A stretch of DNA of 64,000 nucleotides from Semisulcospira habei (GCA_036245525.1 BTPG01000008.1:28542045-28606044), one strand, 5' to 3'; numbered from the stretch's first letter, positions 51,632-61,179 are shown. Numbers and translations: made by a program. The notes: a model not told the origin generated them from the letters alone.

Positions 51632-52570
51632 GTTTTTCCTATTATTCGTCTGAAAATAGTGTTTTTAGATAGGGTGGCAGGGGCAGATCCAGGGACGTCT
51701 CGACGGGGGGGGGGGGGGGGGGCCGAAAGCCGCCCACCCCCCCCCCCTTTCCGTCTTCCAAACTGTGTCATACAAAAGAAATCCAGACCAAACAGTGACT
51801 ATCAGGCGAGGATAAATTCATAACAAAGAAAGAAACGCGCTTAAAAAGAACAATTACAAATAAGTTGTGTTGAAATTATTCTTTATTGGTGCTTTTCTTT
51901 TTGGGATTTTCTTTAAAATTGAGCTATCCCGTTGTAACCGTTCTCTCTACACGTGTTTCTTTCTCTTTTTTTTTTTTTTCTTTTTTTTTTTTTTTCTTTT
52001 TTTCTTTTGTTTTGTTGGGGTTTTCTGAGACATTTGGAGTTTGCAGAGGGTACGATTTTTATTTGTTAAAACGTTTCTTCTTTCATCTCGGGAGACAGCA
52101 CCGGTTTTGGCACCTCTCTAACAAAATAAGATTAATCTGCTACTCTGATTCTTATATGGTGTTAATTTTCTTATTGAAAAGAATGTTCTACCTGGAGTTT
52201 CTGCAGGAGCAATCACCTTCGTGTTTGACAACACTACACCACCAAGTACTCCTCCGTCTGAGTAACAACACAGCCATTTGTAAAAAGTGTGCTACTGCTC
52301 TATACACCCACAAACCTCCTCCATATGAGGAACACAGAATCAGATCACAAAAATAGTCATTATCATTCATGATGTATACCTCTTACACCGACTGACGATT
52401 ACTTAAGGGTTAGTTCAAGGTTGATCAAAATCAAGACATTTCACACCTCTCTGGTGACACGCATCAATGACCACATTGCTACCCTGATGGGCATTTGTGC
52501 ATGTCCACGGAAGACAAAGCTATGCAATCTGTGTGAGGCTGGAGTGTTGTGTGACAGGATTAGGGGATTA
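51632..52570 (+). repeat. ~1-kb direct repeat X', right of RTE copy 2
   Basis: 939 bp matching 47321-48317. It continues without a break into TTAGCAATTAGCAATTACC, so it also shows what looks like the unoccupied site at the position where the LINE sits in the left copy. Confidence 0.88.
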
Positions 52571-52746
52571 GCAATTAGCAATTACCTGTGACACCCGGGC
52601 CATTCGGCTGCACACCCCGGGGGAGACACTCACAGAGCAGTTGATTTCTCGCTTTCTGATCACAATTGGCGTGTACACAGGCATAGACTTAAACCTAGAT
52701 GACTGCCACGTATGAGAATGCAATACCATTCGTATAGCACAGAAAG

Positions 52747-52977
52747 AGGTAATGTTTTCATGAGCCCCTGTGACTGAAGGGGCCTATGAAACTCTATGCT
52801 TGGCTGAGGGACTGAGTTGGGCCCCAGTTCATCAATGATCGGACACTTTTCCACCGCTGGGGTTGACCGGCAGTCAGCGACTCAGTCTGAGGGTTGTGAG
52901 GATTGTATCGCACAGCAATAGGCACTGATTTACATGAGCTACTGTGAGTGCGGAGCACATGGCACTCTATGTCTGCG
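52747..52977. repeat. Two decayed family A hairpins
   Basis: AATGTTTTCATGAGCCCCTG / GGGGCCTATGAAACTCTATG (52747-52807) and GGCACTGATTTACATGAGC / GCACATGGCACTCTATGTC (about 52918-52977). Each keeps variants shared by both arms. Confidence 0.5.
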
Positions 52978-53019
52978 TGAAGTATTGTGACAGGTACAGA
53001 TTCTGCTGCCAACAGTGCC

Positions 53020-53970
53020 CTGACACACAGACAGTTTATAGTGATTTTAAACCTGTGATTAGTGCGTACATAGTCCGCGAATGGCAGTCCGAGTGTGACA
53101 AAGAGGCTGGCTAGTTCGGGTTTAACGTCCACAGCACCGAGGTGATTATGGACGGCCCTGACGGGCGGGTTATGGGGGACAGGGAAATCTATTGCCTATG
53201 GAGTGCGACCTGAACACTAATCAACTCAGGCGCACTCCAACTGTGACACTTTGATTTACCAAGACCTTTCAACGGACATGCTATTGAAAAAATCCGTTTT
53301 TCCCCCTGGATTGTGAGTCCAGCTACCGGGGCCGGGACAGGATTCGAACCCACGACCCGGCGATTCCCTTCGCTCTCCTGCTCCGACGTTTAACCGCCTG
53401 AGCTATTTCGGACTCTTGACAAAGAGGAAGGGAACAAGCCTTATGAAGCTCTTCCTACGGTGTCCGACAGTCTACCTTTCCGCTGCGGCAGCCGCCGTGA
53501 GGAGACTGTCCTTACTCGGCTCCACATCGGGCACACGTATGTTACGCACTCTTACTTACTTACACAGGATGAGCGTCCATTGTGTTTTGCCTGTGATGAG
53601 CAGTTTTCTGTTCGACACTTTTTGCTGTATTGTGCCGATCTAACTGACACGAGATATAAACACTTCACAGCAGACTCCTTGAAGGTTTTGTTCCGGGATG
53701 TTCCCCCGGACAAAATCTTCAATTTCTTGAGAGAATGCAATATTTTTAACAGGATCTGAGCATTCATATACTGTCAATTTCTTTATTTTGCCCTTTTTGA
53801 AAGTCTGTAGACATTTATTTTAAATACTCGTGCGACATTTTAGCCTGACATATTTTTAAGATATTTTTCTTGTCTTAAGACCTTGCTTTTAGTCTGGCTG
53901 ACCAGCATTTTACCCATCCCGCCGTGAGATGGCCTTAGTCGCCTGCTCGGCGTTAAACCCAAATAACCAA
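53020..53970 (+). pseudogene. RNase H-bearing LINE, C-terminal fragment, split by SINE1
   Basis: Before the SINE the sequence reads SDFKPVISAYIVREWQSECD. After it (53428 on) come LPFRCGSRREETVLTRLHIG, HTYVTHSYLLTQDERPLCFA, CDEQFSVRHFLLYC and VLFRDVPPDKIFNFLRECN, ending at a stop at 53759. LTRLxIGHTxxTHxYLL followed by a CxxC...H...C block is the typical C-terminus after the RNase H domain of I/Nimb-like LINEs. The 3' untranslated part ends GGCGTTAAACCCAAATAACC near 53970. The endonuclease, RT and most of RNase H are missing, so the copy is inactive. Clade placement is inferred. Confidence 0.8.
53107..53416 (-). mobile_element. SINE1, full length, inverted
   Basis: The reverse complement of the 40823-41137 element, with box B seen as GGATTCGAACC and box A as CCGCCTGAGCTA on the plus strand. 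TGACAAAGAGG flanks it at 53096-53106 and 53417-53427. It is inserted in the LINE above. Confidence 0.9.
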
Positions 53971-54125
53971 ACAGGTACAGGTAAGGAGTGCCAAGTGTGG
54001 ATATTTGACTATAGGCCCATGAACACACTATGCTCACCCACCGATCCCGTGAGATAATTGTAAAATACACTGTACAAGAAAAGAAGAACCATCGAATAGT
54101 AAAACACAACTTCCACAAATAACCA

Positions 54126-54210
54126 TTAAAAAAAATTGTAAGGGCTGACGGGTGGGGGGGGGGGGCAGGGCTCCCTGGGCACACACCCCCTCTGGATCCG
54201 CCACTGGGTG
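54126..54210. repeat. Family O-like G-rich fragment
   Basis: GGGCTGACGGGTGG, a G run, and CTGGATCCGCCACTGGGTGG. Resembles the ends of 39413-39862. Confidence 0.45.
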
Positions 54211-54244
54211 GGGCTTTTCCGTGCATGATCTAGTGCAGTAGAAC

Positions 54245-54763
54245 ACAGCGATTAAATTAAAACTGTTTATTCAATGTTAGTAACTTGAGAGATTTTAATT
54301 TTTCATCAGTCGAAGTAGGACCGGGAAGTAGTAATTTAATGCCCCGACGATACAAGCAATTAACTTTTTTCATGTGAACTTCGCTGCATCCATCCCAGAC
54401 GCTAGAACTGTAGTCACAATGCGTTTTAATATGCGCATGGAAAAAGAGATTACGGATATCAGTATTAACTATATGGCGTAGTTTTGATAACAGGAACAGA
54501 TTTTTGGAGATTGTTTTGCATATAGAGTCAGTATGCGGTTCCCAGCTTAATTGGTTGTCCACTATAACGCCTAATAAGCGATGCCTAGTTACTTTTTCTA
54601 CAGGTTGGCTATCTAAGGAGAGTGTTAAAGGTGGTAGGCCATGCTGGTGTTTCTGACGTGTAGTAAGTAACATGCTCTTTGTCTTTGGAATACTAATAAT
54701 CATGTGATTATCACTGCACCAACCTGCTACTTCATCAAGAATTTGTTGGAGTACCTTATGGGG
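54245..54763 (-). pseudogene. CR1-like LINE, RT thumb/C-terminal fragment
   Basis: The minus-strand translation starts LQQILDEVAGWCSDNHMIIS, then PKTKSMLLTTRQKHQHG, HRLLGVIVDNQLSWEPHTDS, LSKLRHIVNTDIRNLFFHAH and KVNCLYRRGIKLLLPGP, with a stop at 54257. This is the post-catalytic part of an RT from the CR1/Daphne-like group. The frame is open for about 165 codons but has lost the catalytic half at the (GA)n/G run near 54765. The annotated Met (54703) is internal. Confidence 0.78.
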
Positions 54764-54771
54764 GGGGGGGG

Positions 54772-54860
<89 letters not shown>
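54764..54860. repeat. Poly-G and (GA)n microsatellite
   Basis: About 15 G followed by about 85 bp of GA repeats. Confidence 0.95.
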
Positions 54861-54862
<2 letters not shown>

Positions 54863-54893
54863 TGTTGTGTCTGTGTGACAGTGTAAGCGCTCA

Positions 54894-55055
54894 TTAACTC
54901 ATTCCGCACCAACACCGAAATCCGCAAATTTTAAAGTTGCCCCCTGAAGACTGTATTAAACTTCTGGAAACAGATCGAGCTTGATAGTTCAAGTTTTGTG
55001 CCAGAACGAATAGCTTGGCGCTTATGGGCGCCAAGCTATTCTGGCACATTACTTC
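54894..55055 (+). mobile_element. Family C MITE, right end lost
   Basis: TTAACTCATTCCGCACCAAC at 54894, GACCGAAAT-like ACACCGAAATCCGCAAATTT, then the hairpin (GTGCCAGAACGAATAGCTTGG / CCAAGCTATTCTGGCAC, centre GCGCTTATGGGCGC). No right terminus was found. Confidence 0.78.
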
Positions 55056-55081
55056 TACTGACCAGACTGCCCCCAGCTCAA

Positions 55082-55200
55082 GGCCAGTTGCATGAGTGAG
55101 CTTAGTCCTGCGCAAGGCGGCGTTGAGTAAGGTGCTTTGCTAGACTTAGTAGCTTGCGCAGGACTATTATGCAGCTTGCTTCAGGTGCATATGACTGCTT
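55082..55200. mobile_element. Family L palindrome, decayed
   Basis: GCCAGTTGCATGAGTGAGC, TTAGTCCTGCGCAAGG, then TTGCGCAGGACTATTATGC and GGTGCATATGAC. Related to 21439-21625 but with single arms. Confidence 0.6.
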
Positions 55201-55640
55201 AAATTACATCGCTCTGCAACGCACACACGAGAATCTGCTGTCGTTTAGGTCTTCATTTTGTTTTGTATTCCGACGATATGATTCTTGCAGTTGAGCAGGC
55301 AGTAAGTTCTTCTCAACTTGCAATTGCATGTATTTTTCGTGTAGTTACGGTGTAGTATACGGTGCTAAAAAAAAAAACATGATTACGTTTTCTATTATGT
55401 GTACCTCTTGACAACGCCTCCACGGCCTGGTGACACTAGAGGCGCGCTGTCAAACATAGAGAGTGACTGATGTGAGGGGTGGCTTGAATGGTCACAATCG
55501 CATGCTTTCGTTTCACTAGGTGACCTCTTTACACGGCATGTGACAGAGTTATTCAAGTACCAGACCACTGAGAAAGGTGACTATCAAGCGGTGTGTGAAA
55601 TGTAAATAAATTCTCACATACACAAATTTACAACAACATG

Positions 55641-55746
55641 TATACTGACGAGCAAAAGAAATGCGACATTTTTGAAATCATCGGAAACACTGAAGTGTTT
55701 CCGATGATTCCAAAATAGTATCGAATTTCGTTTGCTCGTCAGTATA
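55641..55746. mobile_element. Family F TA-flanked palindromic MITE, near perfect
   Basis: TATACTGACGAGCAAAAGAA pairs with TTCGTTTGCTCGTCAGTATA. The inner arms AATCATCGGAAACACT and AGTGTTTCCGATGATT pair exactly. 106 bp. Confidence 0.82.
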
Positions 55747-55849
55747 CTTATCTTTTTGAGACATGAAATTAACGGTGTGACTTTAAGAGTCCAAAAGCTA
55801 AGTGTATATACAATACATTTTTGTCGGTATGTTTATTTTTGTAATGGTT

Positions 55850-56020
55850 TTTATCCGTTCACTGACGAGAAAAAATTGAACAAAACGCAAGTGCATGAGG
55901 CATAGATCCTCATGAGCCTGCCTCTTGCTGAGACTAATTTGTCACCATGTTGCTTGGACGATTGTGATTTTTGGTCGCTAAATGAACACAGATTTCAGAA
56001 ACCAAATTTGTGTCCGAAAG
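55850..56020 (+). mobile_element. Family A MITE with truncated hairpin
   Basis: CCGTTCACTGACGAG, GCATGAGGCATAGATCCTC, then ATGAGCCTGCCTCTTGCTG, so the centre and inner right arm are deleted. CCATGTTGCTTGGACGATTG and AACACAGATTTCAG follow. Confidence 0.7.
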
Positions 56021-56038
56021 AGGCAAGTATAATGGCAG

Positions 56039-56185
56039 AATATTCATATTTATATTTATATTTATATTCATATTCACATTCACATTCACATTCATATTCA
56101 CATCCATTTTCACATTCACATTCATATTCACATTCACATTCAAATTCAAATTCAAATTCATATTCATATTCATATTCATGCCATT
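56039..56185. repeat. Hexanucleotide satellite (TTCAYA-type)
   Basis: About 24 units of six bases (TTCATA, TTCACA, TTTATA, TTCAAA variants) in blocks. Being a multiple of three, it stays open in several frames and gives FIFIFT and NMNMNL ORFs. Confidence 0.9.
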
Positions 56186-56363
56186 TCGTAAGCATTGCAG
56201 CATCGTAGGAAAATAATTATTTTCATTGCGGTTGGGGCCAGCTTTTCCAGCCTCGAAAAAAATCAAACTAAGTATCAACATAAAAGACAATCTCACGTCT
56301 TTCCGGCTTTTTTCCCAGGTTCCCACGCGAGCCACTGTCTTGCTCAGTAAGCAAAGGTCATCT

Positions 56364-56429
56364 GGCTGACGTCGGCCGCAGTGGGCCCGCGCACGACAGT
56401 GCGCGGGCCCACTGCGGCTGACGTCGGCC
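56364..56429. repeat. Family H GC-rich palindrome
   Basis: GCTGACGTCGGCCGCAGTGG / CCACTGCGGCTGACGTCGGC with GCCCGCGCACGACAGTGCGC at the centre. GACGTC sites occur in both arms. Confidence 0.8.
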
Positions 56430-56700
56430 TGAGGGTGGCTACGGCAACGTGGACAGATCCAGAACCGTCCGAAACACACGTGTAAGCTTACCTTCTCTCA
56501 CTGGGCCTTGGGGGCTTTTTTTTTTTTCTTTCTAAAAAATTATGATGACGGTCACTACAGCCAGACAGACTGAAGATTCGCCGACAGTGACATACAAGAG
56601 TATGTACTTTACCTTTCCTAAATCAAACATTTCTCCCCCGCCAGGGAGCCCTGAGACTCACTCCGCCGTTCTGTTGTGTACCTCAGTCACCCCTTTCCCA

Positions 56701-56771
56701 TTTGCAAGAGGCATAGATCCTCATGAGCCCCTGTAGTCGCAGGGGCTCATGATGATCTATACCTCTTGCAA
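56701..56771. repeat. Family A hairpin, solo
   Basis: TTGCAAGAGGCATAGATCC pairs with GATCTATACCTCTTGCAA. The centre GCCCCTGTAGTCGCAGGGGC pairs except for the loop. Confidence 0.8.
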
Positions 56772-56964
56772 GCCGAATGCAAAATTCCATCCTTATCTAT
56801 ATACATGTAGTTTGTATTTTTGGTTAGACGGGGCGAGTCGTTGATGGTGCTGTTTGTGTGTCGAGATGACATGGCCTACAGTCACCCGAGCAAATGCGTA
56901 ACCTGAAGACTGGGGATCCCTGCTACCTCTGGAAGGTAACGGATGTAAATTGTTTTGTCTTTGC

Positions 56965-57010
56965 AAGCAAATGAAGCATATATCTTCACGAGTCCCTGCC
57001 ACTTGCAGAT
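56965..57010. repeat. Family A half-hairpin, decayed
   Basis: GAAGCATATATCTTCACGAG and CCCTGCCACTTGCAG; the right arm is absent. Confidence 0.4.
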
Positions 57011-57097
57011 AAGGGTGAGTGCCGGACGGAACTTGGACCGGGTATGGACTTGTGCTGTTCTCTGGGTCAAGGTGCCTTGGGAAAGTACGCTGGGTGG

Positions 57098-57102
<5 letters not shown>

Positions 57103-57187
<85 letters not shown>
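57103..57187. repeat. (CT)n microsatellite
   Basis: About 85 bp of CT dinucleotides. Confidence 0.96.
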
Positions 57188-57192
<5 letters not shown>

Positions 57193-57308
57193 AAATTGCA
57201 TCTGACGTCTGGCGTTTGTAGTAATTAGTCTTTTTTTTTTTGTACAGATACGTGGACCTAACACACAATAATGTCTGTTTGGTCTACGGTTTTCAAGCGG
57301 CCAGTTCT

Positions 57309-57388
57309 TTAACTCATTCAAGACGTACCGCCTCCGGATATGCGGCATAAGCCGCGTATCCGAAGGCGGCACGTCTCGAATGAGTTAA
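57309..57388. mobile_element. Family E TTAA palindrome, 80 bp
   Basis: TTAACTCATTCAAGACGTAC to GGCACGTCTCGAATGAGTTAA, with TTAA at 57309 and 57385. The two halves pair almost completely, with a short AAG loop (ATGCGGCATAAGCCGCGTAT). Confidence 0.88.
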
Positions 57389-57912
57389 CCAGACACCGTC
57401 ACCCCGTTTATTTATTTTTTTTTTTTCTTTTCATTTTTGTTTTTGTTTTTGTTTTCAGAGACCTGTTCTTGTTTTGCTTCGGGCGCCCCATTCTTGCTTT
57501 CTTTTCACGTGTACCCTTGCTTGGATGCGTGTTTTAATGTCTGTCTTCTGTCTGTCTCTCTATCTATCTGCTCGTACTCAGTATTTGTCTGTCAATGCAT
57601 CTCAGACTTGCTAATCTCGTCAGCCACACACTGTACAACAAGGTTTCCAAGTTTCTCTGGATTACAGTAATCTCCTAGTTTGCCCACCTGACTCAAACTT
57701 TAGAATTATATCGGCAGCAGTGACAAACACAGGAAAATGTATTTTATGGGTTATCTATGATGCAGGCAGGTCAAATGCACAATCTATCAATTCTCAATGA
57801 ATTGTTACGCGGAGGATATCGCACATAAAGGTGCTTTCCGCTTCTCACTTACATTCGTGGTAACGTGAGTGTTCAGATTAGTCTCTGCTTGCAAAGGATA
57901 GGTGTAGATCAC

Positions 57913-57980
57913 GCCCAGCAAGAGACACGGTTCATCGTGAGCCTGCGGGGACTTATGAAGATCTATGCCTTTTGAAGAAA
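57913..57980. repeat. Family A hairpin, degenerate
   Basis: AGCAAGAGACACGGTTCATC, GAGCCTGCGGGGACTTATG, AAGATCTATGCCTTTTG. Confidence 0.5.
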
Positions 57981-58070
57981 CATTATTTCTCTGTTAGCGT
58001 GTTTTGGTGAGGTTCTCGGGATGATTCTTGTCAACGTCAGATAAGGTAGCTAAACTGTTTTACTTATAGA

Positions 58071-58172
58071 TATACTGAGGAGCAAAAGATGTGCGACATA
58101 ATTGGAATAGTCGGAAACACTACAGTGTTTCCGACGATTCCAGATATCGCATTTCTTTTGCTCGTCAGTATA
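58071..58172. mobile_element. Family F TA-flanked palindromic MITE
   Basis: TATACTGAGGAGCAAAAGAT pairs with TTCTTTTGCTCGTCAGTATA. The inner arms GTCGGAAACACTA / TAGTGTTTCCGAC-like CAGTGTTTCCGACG pair. About 102 bp. Confidence 0.8.
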
Positions 58173-58260
58173 GAACAGCTGGCATCACCAGTGTTTGCAT
58201 CATTCGAATATATGTTCAGGCCTTTATTAAAGTAGATGAATGCAAAACGTACCTCCTGTC

Positions 58261-58448
58261 TTAACCCATTCACTGCCGAGAAAAAATGAACACGATCCAA
58301 CTGCAAGAGACATGCGACGGCGGGGTCTCATGAGGATATATGTACCCATGTTTCTTGGACGGTTTTGGCTTTTGGTCCTTGAATGAACCAAGAATTCAGA
58401 AACAAAAATGTACGTACAGCTCACGTACAGTCGCTGGGAAAGGGTTAA
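58261..58448 (+). mobile_element. Family A TTAA-MITE, hairpin partly deleted
   Basis: TTAACCCATTCACTGCCGAG to AGTCGCTGGGAAAGGGTTAA, TTAA at 58261 and 58445. The hairpin is reduced to GCAAGAGACATGCGACGG plus GGTCTCATGAGGATATATG. The start shows CCCATT rather than CCCTTT, intermediate between A and B ends. Confidence 0.82.
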
Positions 58449-58647
58449 CTATTGACTGTTTGCAAAGTTATGTATATAGCTGCATACAGCATTCGATATT
58501 TTGAGTGCCTGTTCCGCTCTTAGTTAGCAATGGAAGAAAATCGAGTTCAAAGTTTAAGAACACTGCCGCCGTATATCAGCTGTGTTCTTGACGTAATGTT
58601 TGATCCATTTGACATCAGATTTGGGGTTCTACCCTGATGAGGCAAAC

Positions 58648-58735
58648 ACAAGTAAATCTATTTTTGTGAAAAGTGAGATTTTCAACGTATTACTTTTAAA
58701 ATCTCGTATTTCACAAAAAATGTACTTGCTGTATT
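58648..58735. repeat. Family P palindrome
   Basis: TTTTTGTGAAAAGTGAGATTTT pairs with AAAATCTCGTATTTCACAAAAA; ACAAGTAAAT / TGTACTTGCTG form the outer arms. Relative of 3090-3172. Confidence 0.65.
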
Positions 58736-59234
58736 TTGCAAAATCAGACAAAACAATATAATTTAAAAATCACGCTGGGGGAAAAAAAATTTTTTTTTGC
58801 CGAATTTTGACTTCGGATCCCACATGTTTCAACAATATTGGTCATTTCTTTTTCTCAAGATATATATCATTGTTGTCATCCCTACGTCACACGACCAACC
58901 TTTAGCGCAAACCGTACCATGTGACTGAGCTACAAAAACCCTTGTAGCGACAAATGGCGAACTTTTTGTAGCCCTCTTTGTGAGGCATCTTGGATGGGAG
59001 TTTTGTTCTATAAGTGATCACCAAAACGTTCTAAAGTACTTAGTGTTGTTCGAAACAACAGGGGCACTACTGGAGACGGCAACGTCATGAAAGATTTTAA
59101 ATTACGTCATACGTCTATTATGTATAAATGTATATTCCTTTTACTTCAGTCAGGTCTGGCGCGATCCAGGTCGGAAGATTTCTTCTTGATTTCTTTTACA
59201 AAAATAGTGGAGAAATGAAAACAAATACGTTATT

Positions 59235-59345
59235 GTAGCAGGGGCTTGCTGCACGGACCCTTGTAGGATTTCTGAAGGCCTTCGGGATACAATGGTTCCT
59301 TTGACCTCCCTCAGGTCTACACGGGTTCGTGTAGCAAACCCCTGC
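59235..59345. repeat. Family Q inverted repeat
   Basis: ATTGTAGCAGGGGCTTGCTG and AGCAAACCCCTGCGACCAAT pair, as do CACGGACCCTTGTAG / CTACACGGGTTCGTG. Single copy here. Confidence 0.6.
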
Positions 59346-59572
59346 GACCAATGACATATTGCACCTCTTCGCCTTTCTTCTTTTGCCGCAGGGCTGTCAA
59401 CCGCTCCTACCACCTTAAAGGACCTGAGCGGTTTTCCTTCACTTTCATTTTCACATGTAGACCCCTCGACGACTTAGGAATTCTCTTTCCTGATCTCATG
59501 AATGCTTCTCAGTCGCGAATACAAGCCCTAAAACTTCCCAAATCTGAGGTCGTATGCGTAGCCTACCAACAC

Positions 59573-59643
59573 AGCAAGAGGCATGGACTGTCATTGGCCC
59601 CTGCGAATGCAGGGACCCATGAGAGTCCATGCCTCTTGCAGAT
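59573..59643. repeat. Family A hairpin, solo, arm-shared variants
   Basis: AGCAAGAGGCATGGACTGTC pairs with GAGAGTCCATGCCTCTTGC. The changes GGACT / AGTCC relative to consensus AGATC / GATCT occur in both arms. TTGGCCCC / GGGACCCA also co-vary. Confidence 0.8.
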
Positions 59644-59752
59644 GCAAGGATTAAGTGAGAGATTTTACTGACGACGGATCGTAGCGACACAATTATGATG
59701 TTGTTTTACTGTGTTTTTCCGTTCCGGTTTTAAGACATGTGAGGAAAACGGC

Positions 59753-59756
<4 letters not shown>

Positions 59757-59793
<37 letters not shown>
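59757..59793. repeat. Poly-T tract
   Basis: About 36 consecutive T. Confidence 0.95.
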
Positions 59794-59797
<4 letters not shown>

Positions 59798-59799
59798 TC

Positions 59800-60330
59800 G
59801 TCTCACGTTTATGCTTTCTGGGATTACGTGTGTGTCAATGACATTTTGTGCGAGAAAATGACGCCATAAAAAAAGAAATTTTCAAGAGACTTGAACTAAT
59901 TTACACATTTTCTTCCAAGATTATCTTTTTTGTTTATGCGTTTGGGGATTACATGTGTGTCAATGACTTTTTGTGCAAGAAAAATGACACTATAAAATAA
60001 TAATAAATAGGTTCCAGCTAATTTACATATTTTCTTCCAAGATTTTATGAGCTGTGAGCCGTAACAAGCATATCTCTTTTGCGACAATAAATATATTGAA
60101 TCTTGATTAACTCCCTTATGCTGATGTAACAACAGTCGATAATTTTAAAATCGTAAAACTTTTGTTTTCTTATTCTTCTTTTCGTAAACTTTTAAAAAGT
60201 TTTTCTTTAATCCTAAAATTGCATAAATATATGTGTAGAAAATTATCGCGGACTTGAGTCAAACAAATTTTTAATGCACGAACTTTTTTATGTGCAGACA
60301 GACATAATTTTTACGACTTGATGCTTAAGC
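59800..60330. other. AT-rich unassigned sequence
   Basis: A ~70-bp block (TGTGTCAATGAC, TTTTGTGCGAGAAAATGAC, TTTACACATTTTCTTCC) occurs twice, near 59830-59930 and 59950-60045, a diverged ~120-bp tandem duplication. No gene was recognised. Confidence 0.45.
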
Positions 60331-60377
60331 CCCAGGACCGAAATCCCCAAATTTTGAAGTTGCCCTCTGAAAAGGGG
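60331..60377 (+). repeat. Family C left-end fragment
   Basis: CCCCAGGACCGAAATCCCC, AAATTTTGAAGTTGCCCTC. The rest is missing. A GTTGCCCTCTGAAAAGGGGGCAAC mini-palindrome follows. Confidence 0.6.
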
Positions 60378-60674
60378 GCAACTTTTCTGTTTGAGAAAAC
60401 TCAGATCATTTTAAGGGGCACAACTGAACTTTTTGAAGGTTTCAGTTCTCAAAAAGTGTTTACTGGGCTTCAGTATACATACCCACTTAGACAGTGACCA
60501 CCCTATTGTCCCACCAAATGTTTCCTTATTCCGTTCAAAGCGAAAAGAGGCCCACCGTAATCTTGTGGCGGCTTACCGTGAAAAGATTGCTTCTGATAGG
60601 CGATGGTAGCTGACATCATAACTATTCTATACGACCTTAGGTCATCTGCATAATTATAACCAATCAGATACAAG

Positions 60675-60858
60675 ATGGCGGATAAACCAGCGAAGAAAAA
60701 AAGCAAAGTATAGCGCCGACAATGACAGACTCGGAATTGAAGAGAAAAAAGAGGAAGAGAGACAAGATACCCCTAAGTAGAATTGACAAGGGAATATGGA
60801 GCTTGACTTGACCGACCATCCAGAATTTGTCACTTTCCTGCTCTGTGAATCAGTAAGT
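60675..60858 (+). other. Candidate host promoter / first exon
   Basis: ACAAGATGGCGG at 60670-60681 matches the YY1-type initiator motif often found at 5' ends of genes. An ATG at 60675 opens MADKPAKKKSKV then stops. A second ATG (60722) opens MTDSELKRKKRKRDKIPLSR, and a third (60796) opens MELDLTDHPEFVTFLLCES and runs into GTAAGT at 60853-60858, a good splice donor. The three frames do not join into one protein, so this could be a 5'-UTR with upstream ORFs, a decayed exon, or chance. It is one of the few stretches here without obvious repeat content. Confidence 0.25.
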
Positions 60859-61179
60859 AATCTACGGTCTTTGTAGATCTTCCTATAGTTCCGCGAGCGC
60901 TAGTGATTGTCAAAATTCACGATCTTCAGTAGAATTTATCTCTTACCTGATTTTAAACCTGTTTTATCATAAAGTTACGAGCTAGTTATCAGATTTTATG
61001 CTGCAAGGATCTGAAAACTACGGTGTGTGTGAAAATTGCACATCGCTGGTCGTGACACGTTTTTGTCTGTGCCGGCTCTCATTCACTCGATTCACAGAGG
61101 TAGTGTTTTTGCTGTGATGGTGCATTTGTCGTTTCCAGTAGTGATGCTTTCAGTTATGTAGACTTCGATGTGTGAGATG

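Noticed and set aside
55912..56479. ORFs with SYSHSHS or NMNMNL repeats on both strands
   Set aside because: A hexanucleotide satellite stays open in several frames on both strands; no flanking gene structure.
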